Part shown: in pieces, positions 14,316 through 22,930 of the stretch | How positions within the stretch are numbered: the stretch's first letter is position 1 | Layout: each line of letters starts with the position of its first letter | Source: Aurantiacibacter zhengii | Lineage (GTDB): Bacteria; Pseudomonadota; Alphaproteobacteria; Sphingomonadales; Sphingomonadaceae | Assembly (NCBI RefSeq): GCF_003584125.1 | Contig: NZ_QXFL01000003.1 | Span: 434,001-498,000, forward strand | Direction: 5' to 3' | DNA: 64,000 nt | The notes under the pieces: model-generated | The model's database searches: none | What the model was told of the DNA's origin: nothing | Seen by the model: only the letters and a program-made list of their open reading frames with translations | Program-made: the position numbers and the translations under genes

Positions 14316-17063
14316 TCAGCCCAACCCAGCACCCATTGCCTTTGACTTTCCGGCTTCGGGAGTACTCGCGGTAATGGCGGTCTGCTTCTCACCCGCACGC
14401 TCATAGATCGCGCGAACGAGCCGGTCCTTGTCGTCGGTGACAACGACGGCCTCGGCTTTGGCGCGCGACAGCGCGACATAGAGCATCTTCTGGTCGACCA
14501 GATTGGTGGAGCGGCTGTCGGCATGGATCAGGACACGTTCTGCGGTTTGGCCCTGGGCGGCGTGTGCGGTCTGGACGTAGGCATGGCGCAAATGAGTATC
14601 GCGAGGATCGGAGAGATCGAGCTTTTGCTCGCGCCCATTGGCGAGCTTTACGGTTGCCTGACCACGGTCGGAATCGATGCCGGTAACGGCACCGCCAAGG
14701 CCATTGACCCGTCCGGCGTCGCGGTCGTTGCGGGTGAACTGCACGCGGTCGCCGGTGCGCAGCTCCATCGGTTTCGGCTCGAACACCTCGACTTTGCCAG
14801 CACCCCACTGCCGGGGGTGCCAGTCCAGCGAACGCCCGCCGCTACCTTCCAGTGCGATGCGCCCGCGTTCGGGATCGACAGCGGCAATCGCAAAGCTTTC
14901 GCCCCGGCGCACGCCCTTGGCGGAATAATCCCGGCTGAACCGGACAACATCGCCGATGGCATAGCTTGCTGCCTCGCGCGCTTCGGCACGGGTCAGGCCC
15001 TTCGCCTCCAGTGCATCAAACCGCAACGCCTCCGCTGACAACTCGCCGCGCTCGGTCAGTTTCGCGCGGATCATGGCAGTGAGCCTGTCCCGGCCTTCGC
15101 GCGATGGTTCGATCACCAGCGTTCGGGCACGCTCTGAGGTGGACAAGGCAAGATAATGCCGGGCCATCGCTCCTAGGCGCTCGTCCGGTGTTGCGCCTTC
15201 GATCACCTTGCCGCCGCCACGTTCCAGCGCGGTCAGAGCCTTGCCTGCATGGCCTTCGATCGAAGCCATGACAGCTTCGCGGGTCCCGGCATTGGTCTGC
15301 CGGACCACTTCGGCAAGCTTTGCAGTCGCCATGCCTGCCTGCTGCAATTGTGCGAAGGCCGCCCCCGCGCCCACCGAACCCAACTGCTTCACGTCGCCGA
15401 CCAGAACAAGTCGGGCTTCGACCTTGTCGGCACGGGTCATGAGTTTTGCCACGTCGTGAGCCGAGAGCATCGAGGCCTCATCGACAATCCAGACGGCCTC
15501 CTTGCCGGTCTTCTTCACTTCTGGTGTGAGCAAATGCCGCGCTACGGTGTCACCGCGCAGACCGAGCGCTTCGCCGAGAACGGTTGCTGCCGATGCGGTC
15601 GGCGCAAGCGCGGTAACCGCAAGTCCGTGACGTCGTGCTTCGCGCGCGTAGGTGGCAAGCACGGTGGTGGTCTTGGCCGTCCCGGCATAGCCCTGAACGG
15701 CGGCGATGCGGTCACGCGAGGTGAGCAGGTCTGCGGTCGCTCGCTTCTGATCATCGGTCCAGGCATAGCCGGATCGGGCTGACTGCCGTGCAGTGCGCTC
15801 GATGGTTCGTGCCGCCGCCACCGGAGTGGCGAGCGATTGCGCCATGCCGCGCCCTGCCTCCTCAAGGCGAAGCATCGTTCGCTCTGTTTCGATAATCTGC
15901 GGCGTCGTGAACCCGGCAAACTCGGTCCCGCGCCGGTCCAGGAAAGTGCGCGGTACAAGCTCGCCGCGCTCTCCGGCCTCGGCAATCGCTGCACTGATTG
16001 CGCCGTGGCCAACCTTGCCAAAAGCAAAGTCCCCGGCCTCGCGCGCCAAAGTGCTAGCTGAGAACACCGCCTGACGCTCGGCCAGCTTGGCAGCAGCCCA
16101 GGCCACCGCCTGTCGCGCCAGCAATTCGGGGCTGGCGGTTGCTTCGCTGTTCTTGGACTGCTCTCTCGCTTCGCCGATAAGCTTTGCCCGCGCTGCCTTG
16201 TCAAACCCGTTGGCATCCGCAGTCGCCCGCCAGTCGGCGCGCAAGATACGGTGATCCGCACTGGTCTTGGCCTCCCGCGTATCGAGCGCGGCGATCTGCT
16301 TTTCGGCGGCGCTCGCGTGCTCGCGGCTCGTGCCGCGCTCGGCAAGCCGGGCATCGATCGCTGCCGTGCGCTGGCTCAGCGCGTCGATGGCCTTTTCCGG
16401 CACGCCTGCAATCTCGAACAGCGAGTCTTTTCCCGCTTCGATCCGATAACCCAGCGCAGCAACGCCGTGCGCCAGCTCCTGCCGGTAGATCGCGCCGATT
16501 TCCTTCTGCAATTGGTAGAATGCGCGCGGCTCCAGGCTGCGCCAGTTGCCATCCTTGTCCTGTGTTGCGTTGATGATCACACCGTGGGTGTGCAGCTGCG
16601 GGTCCTGCGCCCGGCTTGTGGCATGGCGGAAGGTGGCAATGGCAAGATTGCCGGTCGCTTCGCGCCGGACCTCGCCGCCCTGCCTGATGCGCGTCGCCGC
16701 CATGTGCTTTTCGACATGGACAAGCGCCACTTTCACCGCCGCACCATGCGCCTTGATCAGCCGCTTGTCTCCGGCCACCTCGGCCATGATCGAGACCGAC
16801 TTGGGCGCGGACAGGGTAATGTCCCAGCCTGGCCGGTGCTCTACCTTGCCATCGCGCGTGGTGCCCAGCTGCTGCCCGGCAACGCGGCCTTCGAGCAATT
16901 CAGCAAACTTCTCGCGATCGACCTCGCCCGACAGGCCCAGCTTCTCCGCTGCCTCGCCAAACCATTCGGACGGAGCCATGCCGCCTTCGGCATAGTAGTC
17001 GTCGGCTTCGTAGTAGCTCGCGGCCTGCCCGGCACTAGACAGGGCCGAGACCGAGGCGACCAC
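14316..17063 (-). CDS. traI: MobF-family conjugative relaxase/helicase
   Basis: 915 residues from a GTG that overlaps the traD stop by one base (TAGTG). The TrwC-type relaxase domain has paired tyrosines SYYEADDYY (17-24), APKSVSIM (86-93), and the metal-binding histidines in FRHATSRAQ and QLHTHGVIIN (147, 158, 160). A RecD/TraI-like helicase follows with VQGYAGTAKTTT (Walker A), VWIVDEASML (Walker B) and a UvrD_C-like end with YVALSRAKAE. It should nick oriT, stay covalently bound to the strand, and unwind it during transfer. It forms an operon with traD and the ribbon-helix-helix gene. The oriT-like repeats lie just upstream of that operon. Confidence 0.92.
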   Translation of the reverse strand: MVASVSALSSAGQAASYYEADDYYAEGGMAPSEWFGEAAEKLGLSGEVDREKFAELLEGRVAGQQLGTTRDGKVEHRPGWDITLSAPKSVSIMAEVAGDKRLIKAHGAAVKVALVHVEKHMAATRIRQGGEVRREATGNLAIATFRHATSRAQDPQLHTHGVIINATQDKDGNWRSLEPRAFYQLQKEIGAIYRQELAHGVAALGYRIEAGKDSLFEIAGVPEKAIDALSQRTAAIDARLAERGTSREHASAAEKQIAALDTREAKTSADHRILRADWRATADANGFDKAARAKLIGEAREQSKNSEATASPELLARQAVAWAAAKLAERQAVFSASTLAREAGDFAFGKVGHGAISAAIAEAGERGELVPRTFLDRRGTEFAGFTTPQIIETERTMLRLEEAGRGMAQSLATPVAAARTIERTARQSARSGYAWTDDQKRATADLLTSRDRIAAVQGYAGTAKTTTVLATYAREARRHGLAVTALAPTASAATVLGEALGLRGDTVARHLLTPEVKKTGKEAVWIVDEASMLSAHDVAKLMTRADKVEARLVLVGDVKQLGSVGAGAAFAQLQQAGMATAKLAEVVRQTNAGTREAVMASIEGHAGKALTALERGGGKVIEGATPDERLGAMARHYLALSTSERARTLVIEPSREGRDRLTAMIRAKLTERGELSAEALRFDALEAKGLTRAEAREAASYAIGDVVRFSRDYSAKGVRRGESFAIAAVDPERGRIALEGSGGRSLDWHPRQWGAGKVEVFEPKPMELRTGDRVQFTRNDRDAGRVNGLGGAVTGIDSDRGQATVKLANGREQKLDLSDPRDTHLRHAYVQTAHAAQGQTAERVLIHADSRSTNLVDQKMLYVALSRAKAEAVVVTDDKDRLVRAIYERAGEKQTAITASTPEAGKSKAMGAGLG

Positions 17064-18883
17064 TATACCGGACCCGGCTTGGCATCGGGCTCGGCACCTT
17101 TGGCGATCTCGCTAACCCGGCTCCACAGCGTGCCCGCCGGATCGCCTGGCACGTAGGCAGGCTGGCGAGGCGCGCCACGCCGGGTGATGTGATCGGCAGT
17201 GAGGCCGATGCGCGCGACCGGCAGTCCATCCGGGAGCAGCAAATAGCCCTGATGCGGACTGAGCCTCAGTTCGCTTTCGAGCACGGCAGGGCGAAACTGG
17301 CGTTGGGTCGCGATAGTGGTTCGCGGCACTTCGCTGCCAATCGACAGTGTGTCGGTGGCGACGCGCAATTCCACCTCGCACTGGCCGATGGTCTCGCTCG
17401 CCCATTTGCGCGTTTCCTGATCGACGGTTTGCAGGAACAGCTTGGTGTTGCAGCAAGCCAGCATGGCCTCGGCGATGTTTGCACCATAGCGATTGCGCAT
17501 CTGCCCGAGCGCCTGAAAGGTGAGCACAATCGCTGCGCCGAACTTGCGGCCCTCTGGCAAAAGACGCGCAAGGTTCTCGACACGGGGCAGGTCAGCCAGC
17601 TCGTCGAGCACGAACCAGATGCGGCGGTCTGGCGAGGGCGACAGACCTAGCACCGCACTCGCCGCGCATTCCAGCCAGCACGCCATGAGCGGCTTGGAGG
17701 CTTCGAAATAGTCTTCCTTGCGCGGGACGAAGATCCAGGGCTTTGCACCCTCGCACTCGTCCAGCTTCGCGATGAAGTCTCGGAAGGCAAATCGCTCTTC
17801 CCCCTCGTCTTCGACCTTCAGGAACTGGATCAGGTTCGCCGCCTTGGCGAGCATGAACAGCACACTGCCGGTTGCGCGGTCGGCGTCATTGGCAAAGGTG
17901 CGGGCCGACGACGTGTGGCCCAGCCATTCCTTCAACTGCTCCTTGTCCTTGACCTGCAAGGCTTCGAGCAGGGCTTCGAGACTGCAGTTCTTTTCCGCCC
18001 AGAGCGAACGGATCATGTTGGCGACAAGAATGCGGCTTGTTTCCAGCCATACATCGTCATCCTGGCTGCTGGTTTCCGAAACAAGCTGACGCGCAATCCG
18101 GTCTGCATCGGCGGGGTGCGATATCTCGTCGAAGGGCGTCCAGAAGGCGCAGCGGGCATCGAAGGGATTGAGGATGATGTCCCCGCGCGCGGGGTTGTAG
18201 TAGTGCGCGATGAACTCTCCGCTTGTGTCATAGACCAGCGCCGCTTCGCCGCGCCTCTCGATGCCGTCGAGCATCTGTCGCAAGGCAGTGGTCTTGCCGC
18301 TGCCTGTAGTCCCGAGAAAGGCGAAGTGGCGGGTCTCGATCCGGCGCAGGATCGGCACCGGTCCGATGCGCAAGGCATTCGTCCCACAATACTGAGCGGT
18401 CTGCGAAGCGACGTCGTTTTCGCTCGCAAGGCGAGTCCCGCCAAGAACCCGGTCGGCGAGTGTATCCTTGCCCTGTTCGGACATGGCGCGCTGGAGCACC
18501 CAGACCGTGAACAGGCCAATCACAATGCCTGTGACTGTGCCGCCAGCGATCACTTTGACAACCTGCCAGAAGGTATCGGTGAAGAATGGTTCAGCGGCAA
18601 ACCATGCTGCGGAAACGGTCCAGCGCTGGCCGTCCATCGCTATGTTCATCTTGATGTCGCTGCCTGTGAGCGAGCCCAGCAAGGTCAGCACGTTGGCCCA
18701 CGCATACTGCACCGCTGTCGTTATTGCAGGGCCATGCAGCAGGAACTGGGGTGCGATGATTGCCCCGGTCGCTGCTGCACCAAGAGTGATCGTGGAAAAG
18801 AAGCGAAAACGTTGCTGCCATTGCGCCATGCGCACACGCCACAAGGCATGGGCGCGGGTGACAAAATCGATGTTCGAATTCAT
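17063..18883 (-). CDS. traD: Type IV coupling protein, TraD-like
   Basis: 606 residues from the ATG at 18883, which has GGAG upstream; the open frame to 19006 is not used. Two N-terminal membrane segments (about residues 28-48 and 100-125) are followed by the cytosolic hexameric ATPase with Walker A GTTGSGKTTALRQ and Walker B IWFVLDELADLPR. The C-terminus contains TQRQFRPAVLESELRLSP. The protein should dock the relaxase-DNA complex to the mating channel at the inner membrane. Its start overlaps the preceding gene by 4 bases and its stop overlaps the relaxase start by 1, so all three mobilisation genes are coupled. Confidence 0.92.
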   Translation of the reverse strand: MNSNIDFVTRAHALWRVRMAQWQQRFRFFSTITLGAAATGAIIAPQFLLHGPAITTAVQYAWANVLTLLGSLTGSDIKMNIAMDGQRWTVSAAWFAAEPFFTDTFWQVVKVIAGGTVTGIVIGLFTVWVLQRAMSEQGKDTLADRVLGGTRLASENDVASQTAQYCGTNALRIGPVPILRRIETRHFAFLGTTGSGKTTALRQMLDGIERRGEAALVYDTSGEFIAHYYNPARGDIILNPFDARCAFWTPFDEISHPADADRIARQLVSETSSQDDDVWLETSRILVANMIRSLWAEKNCSLEALLEALQVKDKEQLKEWLGHTSSARTFANDADRATGSVLFMLAKAANLIQFLKVEDEGEERFAFRDFIAKLDECEGAKPWIFVPRKEDYFEASKPLMACWLECAASAVLGLSPSPDRRIWFVLDELADLPRVENLARLLPEGRKFGAAIVLTFQALGQMRNRYGANIAEAMLACCNTKLFLQTVDQETRKWASETIGQCEVELRVATDTLSIGSEVPRTTIATQRQFRPAVLESELRLSPHQGYLLLPDGLPVARIGLTADHITRRGAPRQPAYVPGDPAGTLWSRVSEIAKGAEPDAKPGPV

Positions 18884-19254
18884 GGCTCGATCTCCAGGGC
18901 AAGCGAGCACTGGCGCTCGAACGCGGCCCGCGCCTCTGCTGCGATTGTCTCGTCGGATTTCTTCGTTCCCAGCGCTGCGTGGCGGGCGTAAGCGTAGGCC
19001 GCACAAGCGGTAAAGAGGGTGCGATCGAGCACCCGTTCAGCCTCGGCGAGGCGCTCCGATATTGTCCCGATCTCGCGCGCCAGTTCGGCAAGATCGGTCT
19101 CTTTGTCGGTGCCATGAAGGACCGAAAGAAAGCCCGCGTCGATCACCTTCAGGAGCATCGCGTATTCCGACAATCCACGCCGGTCGGCGATGCCGGACAG
19201 CGACCGTGCCTGCGAAGGATTGAGACGGATGGTGCGCTTGACATAGCTCGCCAT
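18880..19254 (-). CDS. Ribbon-helix-helix accessory protein of the relaxosome
   Basis: 124 residues beginning MASYVKRTIRLNPSQARSL, a beta-strand then helix like RHH (CopG/TraM/MobC-like) DNA-binding proteins, followed by a long helical tail with a coiled-coil look (LAELAREIGTISERLAEAERVL). The ATG at 19254 has GGAGG five bases upstream; the frame to 19320 is open but lacks a signal. It overlaps traD by 4 bases. Its position between oriT-like repeats and traD suggests it binds those repeats to recruit the relaxase and coupling protein, or represses the operon. Confidence 0.75.
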   Translation of the reverse strand: MASYVKRTIRLNPSQARSLSGIADRRGLSEYAMLLKVIDAGFLSVLHGTDKETDLAELAREIGTISERLAEAERVLDRTLFTACAAYAYARHAALGTKKSDETIAAEARAAFERQCSLALEIEP

Positions 19255-19267
19255 CACCACCTCCCGC

Positions 19268-19368
19268 GCGCGCTCAAAGCGCGCTCCAGAAATGGCAGAA
19301 TTGCGAGGTTCTGAACGCATTGCCTAAGCGAGCGCGCTATCCGCGCGCTCCAGAAACCGCAGAAATCC
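19268..19368. repeat. Candidate oriT: two hairpins each followed by a direct repeat
   Basis: GCGCGCT/AGCGCGC (19268-19274 with 19278-19284, 3-nt loop) and GAGCGCGC/GCGCGCTC (19330-19337 with 19343-19350, 5-nt loop) are perfect hairpins. Each right arm runs into the same sequence, CGCGCTCCAGAAA, then NNGCAGAA. The two copies lie about 64 bp apart just upstream of the mobilisation operon. Paired hairpins with direct repeats next to a relaxosome protein gene are the usual look of an origin of transfer. The nick site is not identified. Confidence 0.55.
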
Positions 19369-19465
19369 TTGATGCACGCGTGCGTGGGGTGTGTATGAAA
19401 ATTGCGGGTCCGATACGCAGTATCGAGGCCCCTCATTCTTTCCGGTTGATAAGCGGGGCCGTGCA

Positions 19466-19963
19466 TCACAGGCCCTCGCCAAAATCAGGAAGGGGACGCG
19501 CGAAAGCGCGTATCTGTCGCTCAGCTTCAGCATCCGCTGCCTCCCGGTCGGCAAATGGCTTTTCGAAGATTGCAGGAACGAACTCGAACTCCCTGCCGTC
19601 CATCCATTCGCGCACTGTCTGATCGACCACTTCACGCAGCTTTTGACGCAGTGCGAACGCCTCTTCGGGGATGATCCGGGTCCACTGGATCTGGCGCTCA
19701 ATGAACCCGCCAAGCGGGTACTCATCGCCATCGATCCGGACTGGCGGACCTTCGAACTGGACGTTGAATTCCGCGCCGATGAAACGGTCAATCATGGGGC
19801 GTTCGAAGTAGAGCCAGTCGGCAATGTAGCTGCGGTAACACATGCCATCAGGGCCAGATCGGCTGAGCCGTTGGAGGTACTCATCAATCAGCAATTCGGT
19901 GAGGGTCTTGTAGCGCTCGGCAGGTTTAGTGCCCTGAGTTTCGGTTGCAGTAGGATCAGTCAT
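19466..19963 (-). CDS. Conserved hypothetical protein of the transfer region
   Basis: 165 residues from the ATG at 19963. It has an N-terminal Thr-rich leader and a folded part with LIDEYLQRLSRSGPDG, YIADWLYFERPMIDRFIGAEF and WMDGREFEFVPAIFE. It is acidic and has no membrane segment or signal peptide. It sits directly downstream of alpA on the same strand and upstream of the oriT-like repeats, as unnamed proteins do in related elements. No family is recognised. Confidence 0.65.
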   Translation of the reverse strand: MTDPTATETQGTKPAERYKTLTELLIDEYLQRLSRSGPDGMCYRSYIADWLYFERPMIDRFIGAEFNVQFEGPPVRIDGDEYPLGGFIERQIQWTRIIPEEAFALRQKLREVVDQTVREWMDGREFEFVPAIFEKPFADREAADAEAERQIRAFARPLPDFGEGL

Positions 19964-20004
19964 TTGAGGGTGCTTTCTGCGGGCCTTTGCCCGCCTTGGA
20001 CGGG

Positions 20005-20196
20005 TCAATAGCTGCGCAGGGGAAGGGCCCCGATCCACTCTTCGATGTCAGTCGAGCGCCAGCGGATGCGTCCGCCGCCAATGTCTATGGGATGCGGAAA
20101 GGCACCCCGGCGAATGCGTCGCCAGATCGTAGTCCGGCTGCGAATGCCGGTGAGGCGCATGACCTCATGGCAGGTGAGCAGTTCAGTATTCGGCAT
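20005..20196 (-). CDS. AlpA-family DNA-binding protein
   Basis: 63 residues with the AlpA/excisionase winged-helix pattern: LLTCHEVMRLTGIRSRTTIWR then IRRGAFPHPIDIGGGRIRWRSTDIEEW. Such proteins bind DNA as small regulators or recombination directionality factors of mobile elements. It precedes the 165-residue gene and the transfer genes. A second AlpA protein is encoded at 46485-46715, at the other end of the element. Confidence 0.88.
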   Translation of the reverse strand: MPNTELLTCHEVMRLTGIRSRTTIWRRIRRGAFPHPIDIGGGRIRWRSTDIEEWIGALPLRSY

Positions 20197-20630
20197 AACA
20201 GATTCCTTCGTTTCAAGGTTCTGTCACCGAAGCCGTGTTCCCCCACGACGATGGGTTGTCCTTCAAATTGCCGTTGCGGACCGTGCGATAAGACGTTCAA
20301 CTCAGCGCCACCAAGCTTCGGTGACGCTGGCCAAGCTATGCGAATCGCAATGATGTAGGAAAGAACAAAAAGAGAACACATACCGTTCCGCATTGGCGGG
20401 TGGACGATGTTGGATCGCTATGGACAGTCCGGGACTGAAAGAATTTTTCCCGCTGGTGTCCGCCCCGGGCCAATGCAGGACCGATTCTACTGTTCTGGCG
20501 CAGCGGAAGGCCTGTTTCCGCGCGAATCAAAGCTTGAGCCGATATGACAAGCAAACGCGCTTTCGCTTTGCACGTTGATGCGGACATGCAAAGAAAACGC
20601 GAAAATCTTTACACGTTAGCGGATTAGCGG
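20197..20630. promoter_or_regulatory. Intergenic regulatory region between divergent genes
   Basis: This region of 434 bases separates alpA from the gene at 20631 and holds no convincing gene. An inverted repeat CTTTGCA/TGCAAAG (20566-20572 with 20587-20593) and a tandem TTAGCGGA repeat (20617-20632) lie in the last 70 bases before the plus-strand start. They are candidate operators. No strong promoter hexamers are evident. Confidence 0.4.
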
Positions 20631-21125
20631 ATGCAGCAACTTGGGCCAGACAATGCCATCTGGGATGATGGTGAGTGGATCAGCTGGGACGAGATCAACG
20701 AGCAGATTCGGTACAAGGAATGGCGGGCAAAATATCCCAATGCCGATCTGTCGCTGGTCTCGATATTCGAGGATCTGATCTGCACCGCAGAGCAGTATCA
20801 CATGCACACGGGCAAGCACCTGCAAGTGTATGGCGATATCGGAGAACTCTACGGGGCGATCACGCACGGCATCAAGTTGCACCGCAACTACGCTCAAGGA
20901 TCTGACGGACGGCTCGGCAATGACCTGGTCGAGGTCAAGACAATCACGCCATTCAAGAGCAATGACCGGGTCACGCTGAACCTCAAACGGAACTTCAGCA
21001 TGGTGTTTTTGGTCAAGATCACGTCCGACTTCGAGGTGCGCGGGAAGCTCATTCCACGAAAGGCCCTGCCCCGTGTGAAGGGCGACAAGCTGGTTCTTGA
21101 ATGGGCTAATATCGGGGCTGACTGA
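20631..21125 (+). CDS. Hypothetical protein with nuclease-like EVK motif
   Basis: 164 residues. The segment GDIGELYGAITHGIKLH followed by GNDLVEVKTITPF (about residues 98-110) resembles a PD-(D/E)XK core, with Glu from GELYG, Asp from ND and the E-x-K of VEVK. The C-terminal part alternates strands, including NLKRNFSMVFLVKI. No signal peptide or membrane segment is present. It stands alone between alpA and a short minus-strand gene. A nuclease role is inferred from the motif only. Confidence 0.6.
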   Translation: MQQLGPDNAIWDDGEWISWDEINEQIRYKEWRAKYPNADLSLVSIFEDLICTAEQYHMHTGKHLQVYGDIGELYGAITHGIKLHRNYAQGSDGRLGNDLVEVKTITPFKSNDRVTLNLKRNFSMVFLVKITSDFEVRGKLIPRKALPRVKGDKLVLEWANIGAD

Positions 21126-21149
21126 ACCAGAATTCGGCAGCCCTGTCCT

Positions 21150-21413
21150 TCAAGGCGCAAGAGGCAGCGGGTACCCGGCCATTTCCGAGAATTGACGGGC
21201 GACTTCCTTCACCTTGGCCTCATCGACATCCATTTCTGCGATGAAGGCCAGTTGAGCGTCTGTTGCGATCTCCGAGAAGAAAGCGAAAGCAGCGGCATTG
21301 TGCGCGGGCGCGCTCGACGGGTCTGCGATAAGCGCTGCGAGCTGCTGAGCGGATTGCCTGGTCCGATAGGGACCGTTCACTGTTGCCAGCACCTGTGCGG
21401 TCACTTTGCTCAT
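21150..21413 (-). CDS. Small hypothetical protein
   Basis: 87 residues beginning MSKVTAQVLATVNGPY; an ATG four codons upstream (21425) is an alternative. The protein is helical and Ala-rich, ending with QFSEMAGYPLPLAP. No membrane segment is visible and no family recognised. It converges on the EVK-motif gene and is divergent from the nucleotidyltransferase gene. Confidence 0.5.
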   Translation of the reverse strand: MSKVTAQVLATVNGPYRTRQSAQQLAALIADPSSAPAHNAAAFAFFSEIATDAQLAFIAEMDVDEAKVKEVARQFSEMAGYPLPLAP

Positions 21414-21556
21414 CGCAGCTCTCATCCAATGAAGCCCATAAGGGAAGATGCATCCGGTTGGACCGTGAATGCAAGGATGGTCGATGATGTATGGTGCCAA
21501 AGGGCATTTATCCCGCGTTTATTGAAAATTGGAGATTTGCGGGATAAAACTCGCGA

Positions 21557-22537
21557 ATGGCCATCATCCAACCCTTCTCTGCCGAGCAGGAACGAGCGCT
21601 CATCAACATGCGCCAGCGCTACGATGTGTGGATCGAAGCCGAGCGCGAACTCTTCGCGATGCCGTATGATCTGAAGCGCAAGAAGATCGGAGAATACGAG
21701 TACCTCTACGAGATATTTGATCGCATCGGAAACGGCAAAAGTCTGGGAGCGTGGGACGAGGAAAAGGAAGCCCAATTCGAGGAATATAAGGCGGCAAAGA
21801 ATGCGCTGAAGGAGCGCCGCGATGGCGCACGGGATGCCCTAAACGAAAGCAGCCGGATTGCCCGTGCGCTGCGCTTGCCGATGTTATCAGCTGACGCCGG
21901 ACCCATACTCCGGGAGGCAGACAGGCGATCGCTTCTCGGTAGCCACCTGCTTGTTGTCGGAACCAACGCAATGGCAGCCTATGCTATCGAAGCGGCAGGC
22001 ACCTTCCGCGATGTGCCCGATGAAACCGAAGACTTCGATCTTGCCTGGGCGGCGGAAGAGCCGGAAGACGGAACGCAGCTTTGGGACATGCTCAAAGCGG
22101 TTGACCCGACATTCACGATCAATACCGAACGGGAATTTCAGGCGCGTAATGCGAAGGCCTTTGAAGTCGAATTGCTGGTCGCACCATCGCGTGTCGAAAC
22201 GCTCGCCGGGAAGGATCGGCCACGTCCCGTTCCGCTACCCGAACAGGAATGGCTCCTGCCGGGTCGACGGGTAGACCAGGTCGTCCCGTGCCGTGATGGC
22301 AGCCCGGCGCGCATCGTCGCACCTGACCCTCGCTGGTTCGCACTCCACAAGCTCTGGCTGGGTGCTCAGGCAAAGCGGAGCCCGCTTAAGCGGCGCAAGG
22401 ACACGGTGCAGGGAGCGGCGCTGCTCGACGCGGTTGCCGAGGCGATGCCTCATTATTCGCTGGATCATGAGTTTGTGAAAAGCCTTCCTGATGAGCTATT
22501 GCCATATTGGGAGGATTGGACGAAAGCGCGCGCATAG
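21557..22537 (+). CDS. GSU2403-type nucleotidyltransferase-fold protein
   Basis: 326 residues. A helical N-terminus (about 1-115) precedes the fold: LLVVGTNAMAAYAIEAAG (around residue 132), ETEDFDLAW carrying the acidic catalytic pair, and a downstream LLVAPSR strand. The C-terminal PRWFALHKLWLG is a usual family block. The family resembles nucleotidyltransferases of antitoxin/toxin pairs and is common in element cargo; substrate unknown. The gene starts 57 bases after a divergent region with ATTGAAAATTGG and lies 200 bp before the tRNA fragment that marks an element boundary. Confidence 0.75.
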   Translation: MAIIQPFSAEQERALINMRQRYDVWIEAERELFAMPYDLKRKKIGEYEYLYEIFDRIGNGKSLGAWDEEKEAQFEEYKAAKNALKERRDGARDALNESSRIARALRLPMLSADAGPILREADRRSLLGSHLLVVGTNAMAAYAIEAAGTFRDVPDETEDFDLAWAAEEPEDGTQLWDMLKAVDPTFTINTEREFQARNAKAFEVELLVAPSRVETLAGKDRPRPVPLPEQEWLLPGRRVDQVVPCRDGSPARIVAPDPRWFALHKLWLGAQAKRSPLKRRKDTVQGAALLDAVAEAMPHYSLDHEFVKSLPDELLPYWEDWTKARA

Positions 22538-22930
22538 CCTTTGAATTCAGTCACTCGGTTGGGGCAAAATGGCTGGTTTTTCCCGGCAATTTGCTGTAGA
22601 GAACGAGCATTGAAATCATTAGACTTTTTCGAGGATGGGACCCAAATCCTCTGGCAAAAATTCATTCTGGGGGCACCGACGGGGGCCTCACTTAAGTAAC
22701 CAAGGTCAAGATTCTCGCAGTTTTGCGACATTCTGAGAGCGGTTCGAGTCCTCTTCTGGGCACCATTTGTTCTTCTCACGTTCTCCCAAATAATCTATAA
22801 AACCCGCAGAAATCCTAGGGATTTGGCCCTTGGATCGTTCCGGATCGTCCCGCCTGTTCTCGGGGGTTCCAGACACTTTTGTGGGCCTTTTGAGGCCGTT
22901 TCGCAAAGGCCCAGATGAAAAGGCCCCCAC
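22538..22930. other. Intergenic region containing an integration site
   Basis: No gene is seen in these bases, apart from the tRNA 3' fragment at 22736-22765. A second, looser copy of the TTCTGGG...CACC core occurs near 22664-22677. The stretch leads directly into the integrase gene, as attachment sites usually do. Confidence 0.5.
22736..22765 (+). other. tRNA 3'-end fragment, probable att site (tRNA-Leu type)
   Basis: AGCGGTTCGAGTCCTCT forms a T-arm (TTCGAGT loop) and is followed by TCTGGGC, A and CCA, the acceptor 3' strand and end of a tRNA. From memory the sequence fits the 3' end of alphaproteobacterial tRNA-Leu genes whose 5' strand is GCCCAGA. That 5' half is missing from the preceding 130 bases, so this is a fragment, not a gene. 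A tyrosine integrase begins 165 bp downstream, the usual arrangement of an attL/attR site. Confidence 0.65.

Noticed and set aside
16251..17156. 301-codon frame antisense to the relaxase
   Set aside because: Open only because of GC-rich third positions of traI; no family match and no start signal.
17915..18991. 358-codon frame antisense to traD
   Set aside because: Codon-bias shadow of traD on the opposite strand.
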